Shown here piece by piece: positions 26,355 to 36,276 of a DNA stretch of 42,220 nt. Where the stretch lies: the NCBI GenBank assembly GCA_030374735.1, contig JASCIV010000129.1, positions 1-42,220 of the forward strand, read 5' to 3'. A model generated the notes under the pieces. That model was not told where the DNA came from and made no database searches. It saw only the letters and a program-made list of their open reading frames with translations. How positions within the stretch are numbered: the stretch's first letter is position 1; every line of letters starts with the position of its first letter. A program made the translations under genes and the position numbers. The stretch is from Gracilaria caudata. Its lineage: Eukaryota; Rhodophyta; Florideophyceae; Gracilariales; Gracilariaceae.

Positions 26355-28947
26355 GCAATCCACATGAGATTCTGGCAGCATTGGATTCAAATAAATTTGT
26401 TGTTCGTCATGGCATCGCTCGGAGTCCCCCTGCTTGCGCTTTTGGAAAGACATGAGCTCTGCAAACACTAAGAAAAAGCACCCCGCAAAATGTCCCAGAG
26501 TTTTGACCAATGGGACAAACCAAAATGAAACTCATTCTGCAGCGTATGTTCAAAAACTTAGTTTGCTCTCGAAAAGAAAAGGATCTCGGAACTCTAAAAA
26601 ACCGGTTTCGGAGAAGAGTAATTAGAAATAAGTACTCATTTACGCCATGATTTGAAGGGCAAGGTTTTGTACCGCGAGGTGCAAAACGACCCGAAGATGA
26701 TCTTTGTGCAAAAAGGACCTGCTGTTTAGCCAATAATAAATAATGGCACAAGATTCATTTTCTGATGACGCCAGCGGAATGGTCTCAGTATTGATGGCAG
26801 TATAATATGGGTCTTCATTTGCTTTGTATCTCTTCTAAGAAAGTTTTGAGCAAACGAAATTGCTCAACAAAAGAGACCGAAAATACTCTGCTGATTCTTA
26901 GAAAACATGTGAGTGAGATAAAAAGATACACAGCTTCTTACATGAGTCAATATACGTGGTAAATTATTTCGACGTGATAAAAAGCTTTTCAACCAGGATA
27001 TCCTCACATATACACCTCCAAACTTAGGTCTAAGAGCGTGGAGAAGCTTTGAGAGATATTTGATTCGAAAACCTAAGAATACATAACATATCCATAAGCG
27101 GTTTGAGTCATTACTAGAGCACAGGCTCTTGTATCGACGGCTACTGCACCTTAAGCGGAACAAGCATAGAGAAGGAACTGCTGATAGCAAGCTCTACTAT
27201 AGCTGTTGAGCCTACTGTGCGCGTGCATGAGCGGAACATCATCATGATAAATTTGATACGGAAACGTGTTTCATCGACAAAGTAAGATCATCTTGTTTAC
27301 GTTACATTTTGTATTAAGACCTGTAGGCAACGAACCCCCTCCTTTTAAAAATACGTATATCTCCGGATAACATCGCTTTTTGGCAAAAAGATAAAAGCTT
27401 CCAAAGTCTTTCAATTTGATCACAATGAAGTCTTGGTAAACTTATATATATTGTTGTGGTCGTATTGAACCTCCATATGTACATCTGATGTAGATATAAC
27501 TGGGTATGATTCAATTTTGGTTAATGCGAAAGTAGGCTTATCACAGAGATGGAACCCCTTACCGATGTGTATCGGCATTATGAAAACAACTTATTTCACA
27601 ACGATTAAAACATGCTAAGCCTAATCACGAACTGTTGGTTGCACTCCGACATATCTCAAGAATTTCAAGAAAGTTATGCTATCAAAAGCTAAACAAATCT
27701 TATTGAACGGACGATTTATGGCAGTGAATAAGGTTTTTTGGGTGCTTCTGGTCACCCTTAAGACCCTGAGAAAGATTTTGTTGGTTAATTTTTGCTGATC
27801 GTGCTTGTTTTACAACCAGCTTTAATCTATCTTTTTCGATTAGCAGACATCTTGGTAAAGAAGAATGGGAACACCGACGCGCCAATTGAGTTCGCAAAAT
27901 GATACTTTCGTATGTAAAGAACTTGGGAAAGGTATTCGGATGCGTCATTGTTCACTTTTGAATTCGGGCTAAACATTTGCAAACATACAGTGAAAAGTGT
28001 TGATTGTCCTGCATTGTCGCGTAAGCTCATCACAGACCAATCTCCCTTCTTTTCTTTCCTACACAAATAGAAGGCCTGTACTCCTTGTGGGCTCAATTGT
28101 CTTCCGCAGGACTGGGTCCTTCGTTGTCACAAGCCTTGTATTCCATGATGCCTAAGTCATCCGAATAAGTTAAACGCGTTGGTACTCGTTCCTGGGGTTT
28201 CTACCAAGCCATCGCAACAACTAATGGCCCTAATCTCGTGGTGCGCTTTATTCTCGTGTGAGGCTCTTGAGATTGCGTCGATGCCATCTGTCTGCTACAA
28301 AAATCTTGTCAAGTTGCTTAATTACTGGGTTGGAACGCCTTCGCATGCTTTAATGTTGCTCGAAAGGTGCTTTCATTGTCCAGAAAAGGGGTTTAAAACA
28401 GCGTTTGTAGAACGATGATGACAAATCACAACCAGAAAGAATCCTTGCGTGCAGAGGTCCTTTCGTTCAACATTCTATAATCCGTTGCCAGTGGATATGC
28501 GTTGGAGAAGCACAAGCACATGCCAGCTGACACTATTGGTAATACTGCAAGAGCATCATATGTGTGCAAAAGAAGTGATCCCTTGAGCGGTCAAGTATGT
28601 TACGACAGGTGAAGCTTTGTTGCATGTGGGTTGTTCATGAAGCACGTGCGCTGCTTGTAAGTGCTCATATAATTAATTCTCTATTGCTCTCTAATATAAA
28701 AAGCAAAATTGCCAATGAGCACTGCTCAATGAGCAGGGACAAAACTCGCTTTTGGAGTTGCTGCTCGATGCGCAGATGTCGGTGACGACATGTCAGCGAT
28801 ACACGTGAAATGCGCTTACACGGGCAGACAATTTGTCAGCAGTATGTCCAACACTGCGGATTGTGCCGCCTTCCTGAAAGCTTATGTTCCAACTCATCAG
28901 CGCCAGTAGTAAATATACTTACAAAAGTACATGTAGCCAAACTGTAA

Positions 28948-28966
28948 GGCTTACAAGTTGTAAGCC
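28948..28966. repeat. 19-bp near-perfect palindrome
   Basis: GGCTTACAAGTTGTAAGCC, a perfect inverted repeat apart from its central base. Confidence 0.8.
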
Positions 28967-29052
28967 CTTCCTTATTATCGTAAAAAGTTTGCGTGAAGCA
29001 GAACATCAGTTGGTTAATTTGGGCGTCAGGGGGATCTCCCAGATCAAAAGAA

Positions 29053-29102
29053 CTTAACCCAAGGGTAACAAGGGTACAGTACTGTAGCCCTCAAGGGTTA
29101 AG
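29053..29102. repeat. 50-bp nested inverted repeat with ACAAGGGTA
   Basis: Outer arms CTTAACCC (29053-29060) and GGGTTAAG (29095-29102). The inner near-palindrome GGGTACAGTACTGTAGCCC spans 29072-29090. An ACAAGGGTA lies at 29068-29076, and AAGGGT recurs three times in the element. Confidence 0.75.
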
Positions 29103-29802
29103 AGGGCTAACCACTGAGTCGAAAGTTTCGAGCCACAGGTGATGCTTGCATCATCATTTCTATGAAATTGAGAGCTCAGCGCTAGCGTTCCCCTTGTTCT
29201 GGTATCAGGAGCTCAATCGAACAATCTGAGCGAGCAGACGACATGTGGTTAATCGAGGGGCGAGAGAGCCATCCTGTAATGATGCAATACAGCGTTTACT
29301 ACGGGAGGTTTATCCGTATCACCCTGTGCCATGTACACCACCGGTGTCAATACTGCGAAGTACCGTCGGTACAACGGTCCGACATCACGAGACTGCTTTC
29401 GGGGCTCAAAACCTTCTTTGCTCAGTCAAGGGTGACAGATTCGTTGCATCTACGAGTATCGCGACAGAACCAGTGATTGCTCGTCAAGAAGCAACTTTGC
29501 GTGAGCCGCGAACTAGTTTTTATCGGACGGTCACGTGCTTTGCAACATCCTGGGTGATCGCTGCGAGGGGACTTCTGGCTCCTGGGTGCGAGTTGCGATT
29601 GTTACAGTGCTTTAGTTGACACGCACCTGTTACTATTATTACACTGAACCTAACGGTGCTAGTCAAAGTTTCTAAGCGTCTACTATGCCAACGCGTATCA
29701 CTAGCGGAGGGAGGAGGGCAACGACGAACGGAGTTCCGGGTGTGCTTCATTAGCAAAACGAGTCACAGCTGGAAAACTATATACAAAACACCGTAGCACT
29801 CG

Positions 29803-31644
29803 TCATGCAGCCTTGTTACCCGATGTACTTTCTCGGCTACGATTATCTTCGGAAAACGCGCCGCTAGAGACGATCCGTCTTCCATTTTCCGAAAGCAGGT
29901 GGTCCAAAATATGAAGCTCTGCTTCGTCCGGGTAATCTTCCACGACCGATTGCCAGACTTTGATACCAGCCTTGTTTGCATCTTCACTCAAAACGTTTCC
30001 CTCCACCAACATATCCACAAACAAAGCGTTCGCAAACAAATTCTTGTATTCCTTGACACAACTCTCAAACAGCTGTTTTGCACGTTCTCTGTCCTTTTCA
30101 ACACCGCCCACACCTTCTCGGAGCACATATCCAAGGTTGACCATTGCGATATCTCGTATATCTGTTTCCATCAACGACTCATACATGCGCACAGCTTGAT
30201 CGCCCGAATTTTGCTCAAGATATATGCTAGCCCGATTTAAGATGCTGACGTTATGCACCTGTTCAAAGCGCTTCAAACTGTTGGGAACGCGCTCAGCATC
30301 GCCCATGTACGGCAGCATAATGTTTCCAATCCGCGCGCACAACGGCAACCAAACAAAATCGTTTCGTAATTGCTCCTCGTCGATGTCCAACACAGCTTGA
30401 AACCTTTGTTGAGCTTGCTGGTACTTTTGTTCATCATATGCACCTTCACTAAGAAGCAGACCATTCAAGAACAAACGATTGACTTCCACCAAATCAGTTG
30501 ACAATTGTTTGGACTTTTGCAGGTTGATCGGGACGTTTGGGGCGCCACAGCGCATCATCAACGCCAAGGCATCATGTCCGACATCATGGTATCTCGCGCA
30601 AATCTTGGAGGCCCGCAACGGATTGCGAGGTACATCACGAGTTCCACTCCATAGGATACAAGCCTGAATCATCAAAAAGGTGTGCCGTTTGGTGCGTCGG
30701 TAATAACTCTTGCAAAGCTGGTACGCCGTGCTAAGGTCCATGGCAACGCCGTCTCGGCCAAATGCCAGGATATAAATGAGTCTACTCAATGCGAGAACGG
30801 AATCATACTCGGAGTAGGCTCGTTGGTACAAGTGAACTGCCCTTTGAAAATCAAGCACTTGTTCACAGGTTTCATAGATATCTGCGAGACCAATTATGAA
30901 ATCCTCGCAGGCGCGGTCGTTCACAGCTTGCTCTAAAAGACGGGTGGCTCGAACGGGATCTCTTTTGATGCGATTGCTATTGACAAGCAGTGAAGCGTAA
31001 TTGTACTTTGTGGTAGGAAGGTCAGCGGTTTGAATGGCACGTTCGAACCATTTGGCAGCACAACAATCACACGACGAGACATGAGCAGTGCCATCCATGT
31101 AGATGACACCAAGATTGTTCATGAGACTGGCATCGTTAGAGAGTCGAATGGCTCGTTTGTACAGATCCAAGGCGTACTTCTTATCGCCAACAACTTTCTT
31201 TTCCTTGAGTATGATAGTTGCAAGATCGGCCATGCATTGAGGATCATTCGAAATCGCGATGGCACGTTGCAGCAGTTGGACGGCACGAGGAACTTCTCGG
31301 ACGCCACACTCGCCGCGATAGAGAGTGTTGGCAAGGTTCTGCAGCACCTTGTAGTTGAGTTGAATTCGCACGGACTGCTCCAACAGAGGGGTGACTCGTT
31401 GACGCTGCGTAGAGTTGCCGTTATTGTGCAAGTACACGGCGAGCACGTTCATAGCGTGCGGGTGGTGCGCTTGTTTGATGGCGCGTTCGAGCAATTGGAA
31501 GGCCCTGGAAACGTCGTTGGGAGCGTTGGGTTCGTAAAGAAGAAGGTAGGCAACATCAACCATCGCATCGAAATCGTTGAAGAGCTTGATGGCGCGTTCA
31601 TACTGAGCCAGTTGTTCCAGCACGACGCGACGACTAGCCGGCAT
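29803..31644 (-). CDS. Sel1/TPR-like helical repeat protein
   Basis: 613 aa from the ATG at 31644 (MPASRRVVLEQL); the frame is open further to 31716 but only from a GTG. The whole protein is made of degenerate 33-40-residue helix-turn-helix repeats with the pattern A..LLE.AI....-.A...LA.... . Examples are RAIKLFNDFDAMVDVAYLLL, AVQLLQRAIAISNDPQCMAD, ALDLYKRAIRLSNDASLMNN and QAVRMYESLMETDIRDIAMV. These are Sel1-like/TPR solenoid repeats, at least twelve by eye. Such proteins are scaffolds for protein complexes, for example ER quality control (Sel1/Hrd3), signalling or organelle assembly. No transit peptide, signal peptide or TM segment is clear, so location and partner are open. The plus-strand frames at 31030-31668 and elsewhere are shadows. 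An oligo-C/G run lies in its upstream region. Confidence 0.82.
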   Translation of the reverse strand: MPASRRVVLEQLAQYERAIKLFNDFDAMVDVAYLLLYEPNAPNDVSRAFQLLERAIKQAHHPHAMNVLAVYLHNNGNSTQRQRVTPLLEQSVRIQLNYKVLQNLANTLYRGECGVREVPRAVQLLQRAIAISNDPQCMADLATIILKEKKVVGDKKYALDLYKRAIRLSNDASLMNNLGVIYMDGTAHVSSCDCCAAKWFERAIQTADLPTTKYNYASLLVNSNRIKRDPVRATRLLEQAVNDRACEDFIIGLADIYETCEQVLDFQRAVHLYQRAYSEYDSVLALSRLIYILAFGRDGVAMDLSTAYQLCKSYYRRTKRHTFLMIQACILWSGTRDVPRNPLRASKICARYHDVGHDALALMMRCGAPNVPINLQKSKQLSTDLVEVNRLFLNGLLLSEGAYDEQKYQQAQQRFQAVLDIDEEQLRNDFVWLPLCARIGNIMLPYMGDAERVPNSLKRFEQVHNVSILNRASIYLEQNSGDQAVRMYESLMETDIRDIAMVNLGYVLREGVGGVEKDRERAKQLFESCVKEYKNLFANALFVDMLVEGNVLSEDANKAGIKVWQSVVEDYPDEAELHILDHLLSENGRRIVSSGAFSEDNRSRESTSGNKAA

Positions 31645-32169
31645 GAGGAGTCGCGAAGGGGGGAATGAGGAGGAAACGCGAAGAAGAAACTCGCAGGAAG
31701 CGCACAGGAAGCGCACAGCAGACGAGCCGGAACGGCGGCGAAGCGACGACAGCGAAGCGCACGCGACTCATGGCGCAATTTAAGACGCGCGCGCGACGAC
31801 GACTCGTGCGCGAAGCGCGCGGAGGCGGAGCACAGAGCGACGCGGGAGGCGGCATCTGATGGGTGTGCAACGACACGCGTTTACACTACACGTCTACCGA
31901 CAGCGTCAAACGCACGCACGTGTAAGCGCTCTTGCGAAGCAGGCGCCAGCGCCACGCAGAGTATTTTCGCACACCTTCTGCGCTGTTGACGCGCAGCTTC
32001 CACTGGCCCAATTGTTTTCCTCCGCCGCGCAGGCGCACAACAATGCATCGCCATTGCCACCGTGTGCCCGCGCTCCCGGGACAGGGGGGGGGGGGGGGGG
32101 GGGGGGGGGAGTGGGGCGGCGCTGGCACCAATGGCGCCTCAATTACGCATTACTGCGGCGCGCGCATAG
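31645..32169. other. GC-rich spacer between two minus-strand genes
   Basis: Promoter region of the Sel1-like gene and 3' end of the fucosyltransferase-like gene. It is rich in CGC/GCG and contains the G26 run. Frames through it are open because of composition only. Confidence 0.5.
32084..32109 (+). repeat. G26 homopolymer
   Basis: An uninterrupted run of 26 G on the plus strand (C on the coding strand of both neighbours). It is a potential quadruplex or triplex former. Its length is likely unreliable in assembly. Confidence 0.95.
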
Positions 32170-33384
32170 TTAGAGCGCCAGACGCACCAATTGCTGGTCG
32201 TTTCCCAGCATCCACGCGGCGTCGCTGAAGCCCGAGCCGCTGCTCAGCAGCGCGCTGCCACGCGATAACATGAACAGGTCCACGAACACCTCCACAAACA
32301 TGCGCCGCAGCTGCTGCTCCGACGCAACCTTCTCGTGCTTCAATCCGATCTTGGCGATATGCAGCGCCTGGCCTTCGCAGCTCACCACCCTGATTCCGTG
32401 TCGTTTCGCCGCTCTCCGCAGCCGTTTCTTCAAGCGAAGCGAGTCGGACGCCACATACATCACGTTCGACACGTTTTGACGCTGCTGTAGCGTATCTCTC
32501 AGCGTCTGTACGACGCGCCTTGCTGCCTTTGCCTCGTTTTTCAGCAGCTTCTTGAACCGATTGTCCACTTCTTTGAAGTCTCCACCCGTGCGGATGTGCA
32601 CTGCCGCGTACTTTGTGTGTTGCAGACCGAATGCGTTCATGCGCTGTTTCACGGCTTCGGATGGTTGAAACAGTGCCTTTGCTAATGCGCGTTGAAGCTG
32701 CAACTCAGAAATACCCGCAAACAAGCTCAATCCGTGTCTTGAATTGTAAGCTTGAAGCAGTCGTGCTGTGGTACGCCAGTAAAAGCGTTGCGTAATTGAA
32801 ACGCGCTTGAATGAACGCAGACGCTGTTGTGCATCGTGCTCAAAAAGGTTCATATCGCGTAGCCGTTCTTTCCGTTTGGCAGTCGTCACTGGCAGATACT
32901 GCAGCGACGGGAAGCGCCCGTTCGTTCCGTTTCTACATATATTACCTTCATTGCAAGCGTACCAGTCCAGGATCAAGTCGGTGCGCATGCGTTCGAAAGG
33001 AACAGTCCAATCGATAACGGCTGGTTGTAGCACAGTCTGAATTTCAAACGGATCAGCAGGCCAGTCAAGTAGAAGCACTCTTTGCGTCAAAATGGCAAAC
33101 ATGAGCGCAAACTGCACGCCGCGCATCCGATCGCCTAGACCGGCGCATTTCTCAGCGTTATGCTGTGGACATTGCCACACCAGTAATGGCGGCGAGCACG
33201 TGCTGCTGTTGAGACAGCGTCGCTGTTGAGCATGCCACTGCGCATATGAAGCGATTACATCGCGCGCGTGAGTGCGAAGCGGAGAGTAGTTGTGTAGCAA
33301 ATGCGTACGCGGCAGGTGAAGCAGGGAGAAAGACGCAGTGAGTATGAGTGTGATGGGTACGAGGATGGGCGTAGCCTTCTTCAT
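32170..33384 (-). CDS. Type II membrane fucosyltransferase-like glycosyltransferase
   Basis: 404 aa, ATG start. A short basic N-terminus and a hydrophobic anchor (ATPILVPITLILTASFSLL, about 4-22) indicate a type II Golgi protein. Conserved blocks of the GT-B fucosyltransferase superfamily (GT11/GT23/GT37/O-FucT-like) are visible. They are CAGLGDRMRGVQFALMFAI near 80-98 with RVLLLDW, the nucleotide-sugar site AAVHIRTGGDF at 260-270, then VMYVASDS (308-315) and the C-terminal SSGSGFSDAAW (381-391). These enzymes transfer fucose from GDP-fucose to glycans. The exact acceptor is unknown; in algae cell-wall or mucilage polysaccharides are likely (inference). Many Cys in the luminal stem may form disulphides. 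An 82-codon ATG frame ends 6 bp before its start (33639-33391, minus), perhaps an upstream ORF. Confidence 0.82.
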   Translation of the reverse strand: MKKATPILVPITLILTASFSLLHLPRTHLLHNYSPLRTHARDVIASYAQWHAQQRRCLNSSTCSPPLLVWQCPQHNAEKCAGLGDRMRGVQFALMFAILTQRVLLLDWPADPFEIQTVLQPAVIDWTVPFERMRTDLILDWYACNEGNICRNGTNGRFPSLQYLPVTTAKRKERLRDMNLFEHDAQQRLRSFKRVSITQRFYWRTTARLLQAYNSRHGLSLFAGISELQLQRALAKALFQPSEAVKQRMNAFGLQHTKYAAVHIRTGGDFKEVDNRFKKLLKNEAKAARRVVQTLRDTLQQRQNVSNVMYVASDSLRLKKRLRRAAKRHGIRVVSCEGQALHIAKIGLKHEKVASEQQLRRMFVEVFVDLFMLSRGSALLSSGSGFSDAAWMLGNDQQLVRLAL

Positions 33385-33696
33385 ATCGCGCTAATCAGCA
33401 TTTCGCTGATACCAAAGAGCGGCAGCGACGCGAGCATCTTTGACCATGACCATGGTGGTGATGAACCATCGGTTCACCGCAGCAGTGCTGCGGCAGCACA
33501 CGGCGCACTTGGTGCACGCGCCATCGTAAAACAACGTGAAAAGACGCACGCTGACAGAAAGTCGTTCTGACATTGTCTTGTTTAGATGGCAACGCTTGAC
33601 AAGTACCATTTTAAAATAATTCGTGAAATCTACTAACATTCTGTCCTGTTCTTTCTGTGCCGGTCGAATGATTCACTACCCGTGCTACAGTAGCGT

Positions 33697-33719
33697 TCTA
33701 CGAAGGGTACCCTTGTAGA
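33697..33719. repeat. 23-bp palindrome containing ACAAGGGTACCC
   Basis: Perfect inverted repeat except one mismatched pair. A related 12-bp palindrome AAGGGTACCCTT is at 33821. The 15-mer ACAGTAGCGTTCTAC just before it (33687-33701) recurs at 35972-35986, where a degenerate GGTAC...GTAG also follows. Confidence 0.8.
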
Positions 33720-34464
33720 GAGAAAACCCTTACCTGGCGATAAAGGCACATTCATTCATTCATGATCCATCGCTTTTCTTCGTCGTGAAGCAAGCCCCGA
33801 GACGGAGCCACATTCGTCCGAAGGGTACCCTTGTGAAGTTACGAGAGTACCGCACAACGCTTCGCAAGATCTGCTGCTCTGCTTTGCGTTTGACAGTGCG
33901 CGTGGCTGAAGATGAGTTACACTCTTCATCTTGTTGACAGTCAACCATGCGTGTTCTGCTTCTTCGAAGCAATGCCAACCGTCGCTTTTTCTCGCGCCCC
34001 TATTGGACATGCGATACCGTCTCAATGTTTGGCAACTTGAGACGAGATTCAGCTTCAGCTTGTCGACATCCAATGCGCAAAGGTAGAGGCAACTCGGTCG
34101 GCACTCAACATCCCATCAATTAGCAACTTGAACTTCTCTCAAGAGAGGGCTGAGTGGCTGAGACCTGTGTTTGGCCCTTCTTTGCTTCGGAACGGGTATT
34201 ATCCATTTCGTGGCCTCTCCAATCATAGAGCCATCGCACGGAAGCACTTGCTTCAGACAAGATATTTGTTATGCGAGTTTTCCTTCCAACACCTTCAACG
34301 CCGTCGCAGCGACAGCTTGAATCTTCAATATCGCAAAGCTTAGGGTATTTTCGAGTCGAACAATTCACACATACCCAATCATCTTGTCACTTTCGTGTCC
34401 ATTTCAAATGCCATTTCAGCATCTCATTCATTCATTCAACCCTATTTTCACAATCGTTCATCCG

Positions 34465-34471
34465 TATAAAT
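34465..34471 (+). promoter_or_regulatory. TATA box of the repeat-protein gene
   Basis: TATAAAT in the context CCGTATAAATGCG, 115 bp before the ATG at 34580. The spacing leaves room for a short pyrimidine-rich leader. Confidence 0.6.
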
Positions 34472-34579
34472 GCGATCCGCCCTCGCCCGCGTCGTATCTA
34501 TCCGACTTTCGCCGCAGCATCATCCGCGTAATTTTCTGTCCTGATCAGCGCCACTGATTTCCTTTCACACTTTTCCGCC

Positions 34580-35248
34580 ATGTCGATCACCCTCAATCAG
34601 TACGCCTTCGTCAGTGGCACTACCGAATACAAGTTCGGTCACAACTCCATCCCCACCGTCACGACCGAAGGTGCTCCAGATGACGCCAACTTCGCACGAT
34701 GTGCTATGTTGTACGGGGACAACAACTACCGCTTTTACTGCTTCAAAGGCAGCACTCGCGATACCATCTATCAGTTCGCCTGGAACGGTAGTGCCTACCA
34801 ATACGGCCACGGCGGCTCTATCCCAGAGCTCAAAATCACTGGTCTACCCGACGATGCCTGCGTCAGCGGCTTTGCCATGCTTCATGATGGCTCTTATCGC
34901 TTGTATGCCAAGAAGTTAGGAGCACCTGTTTTGTACCAGTGCGCTTGGAACGGATCGAGCTATGCTTATGGCCACAACTCCATTCCGGAAATCAACATCA
35001 CTGGCTTTCCGGAAGATGCGGATCTGAGCCGTTGGGACATGCTTCATGATGGAAGCGACTATCGTCTGTATTGCATGTCCTATGCGAATACTAACTGCGT
35101 GTATCAAGGTGCATTCTCAGGTTCAAGCTACGCTTTTGGAGCCAAGTCGATTCCGAAGCTGTCGTTGACCAACAGCCCGGATACTGTTGTGTACAGCGAC
35201 ATTGGCATGCTGCACGATGGAAGTACTTACCGCATGTACGTCGTCTAA
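34580..35248 (+). CDS. Four-repeat, lectin/propeller-like small protein
   Basis: 222 aa made almost wholly of four repeats of about 54 residues. The unit pattern is hYQxAWNGSSYxYGHNSIP, then (E/K)hxITGxPDDA and, after a short variable stretch, MLHDGSxYRLY. The GHNSIP and MLHDGS blocks are present in each repeat, with repeat 1 (FGHNSIPT, MLYGDNNYRFY) and repeat 4 (FGAKSIPK) variant. High Tyr, Gly, Ser and Asn content, no signal peptide and no TM segment suggest an all-beta, soluble fold, such as a small propeller or a multivalent sugar-binding protein. I do not recognise a named family. Codon choice in the 5' half (ATC, CTC, ACC, AAC) is far more biased than in its neighbours and a TATA box lies 115 bp upstream, both pointing to high expression (inference). 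Confidence 0.8.
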   Translation: MSITLNQYAFVSGTTEYKFGHNSIPTVTTEGAPDDANFARCAMLYGDNNYRFYCFKGSTRDTIYQFAWNGSAYQYGHGGSIPELKITGLPDDACVSGFAMLHDGSYRLYAKKLGAPVLYQCAWNGSSYAYGHNSIPEINITGFPEDADLSRWDMLHDGSDYRLYCMSYANTNCVYQGAFSGSSYAFGAKSIPKLSLTNSPDTVVYSDIGMLHDGSTYRMYVV

Positions 35249-36276
35249 GCTCCGAAAGGGACGCTGTAGGCGCTACATGGCGGACTTGGGACAGGACTAT
35301 GGCTTTTTTTTCTGGTAGACGGGTAGTGACGCTATTCTGAGCTTTCAGAGGAGAAGAGATCTGCATCGGAGAGAGAAAGAAAACCATCCTTCACCGCTGA
35401 TCGTGTCGTTCAGCACAGAATGGTTGGGTAACTAATCCCGGTACGAAGGTGCTTCTGTTAGGAATATTGAAGGTAGAGCACGGCGTCCACAATAAAGATG
35501 CCTTGTTGGTAACAAGCAAGTTGTTACAACATAGAGATACAAGGGTACGCATAGTACGATAGCATAGTAGAGTCAATAATACGCTGTATCAAGCCTAAAT
35601 GAACTTACAGAGGTGTCAGCAAAACGAGGCAGGAAGCGAATCGTATGATACGATTTCTATCTAATGTTACACGCAGTCTGTCACGTGCTCATGTCCAGGC
35701 GGCAGGAGTTCGGTGGCTAAACGTCTGTCGCTCGCGATCCCCGTGCCGTACAGCTCACTGAGAGCTGTGCATCGACGAAGGTAACTCAGACCGGCCTGAG
35801 CTCAGATGAGCGCTCGACGCGCCAGAGATGTGATCGAGTTCTGCACATTTATCACACCGCATAGCCAGCGTATCGCTGGTCTTCAACAGCAGTCTATCAT
35901 ACGCATATCATTCGACCAATCTCATATCCATACGAATAGAAATTGAGCGGTTTGGTCTTGAAGTGTCATCCACAGTAGCGTTCTACCTTTTGGTACTCAG
36001 TAGCTGGACACTTTACACATACTCACAGAGTAGTTTAGGTCTGCACTACAAAATTTGTATGCCCTCTGGCTTCGGCAGGGCCGTTCTGGCACCCGGGTCG
36101 TTGAAGTCCTCGTGTACAACAGAACACGTTTCTACACGGTGGCATTGGACGTAGTGTAGCCACGACTTGCATCGCTCCTTGCTAGTCAGTGTTTGCTCCA
36201 CCCCACGCGCAGATCGCATTGCCTTCGTCTTCGCGCATCGTTCGTGCTCTCGTCGAAGTTCCACAGTCGAGTAGCT
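35249..36276. other. Intergenic region, nothing clearly functional
   Basis: Contains an ACAAGGGTA motif at 35539-35547 next to GATACA, with TGTATC about 45 bp later, and the 15-mer ACAGTAGCGTTCTAC at 35972-35986. Short frames only. Confidence 0.4.

Larger units (their letters stand above)
24830..29760. other. Gene-poor AT-rich island
   Basis: Almost 5 kb without a supportable gene. Frames are all under about 125 codons and show no family. Protein-like snippets exist near 25660-25825 (REHYGRNVKNASQTV and a Lys/Arg-rich tail) and 28179-28418, possibly relics of mobile elements. Structural features are listed separately. A small stem lies at 24904-24926 (AGCCGTAC/GTACGGCT). Confidence 0.5.
33385..34579. 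other. Intergenic region with two GGGTACCC palindromes
   Basis: TCTACGAAGGGTACCCTTGTAGA (33697-33719, shown in its + strand parts) and AAGGGTACCCTT (33821-33832) are palindromes holding the ACAAGGGTA motif. ATTC tandem runs occur at 33750-33763 and 34424-34438. The right end is the promoter of the repeat-protein gene. No RNA gene recognised. Confidence 0.5.

Noticed and set aside
29243..29619. Plus-strand frames of 77 and 124 codons
   Set aside because: Overlap each other, no family, the longer begins at GTG.
31030..31668. 212-codon plus-strand frame
   Set aside because: Antisense shadow of the Sel1-like repeats.
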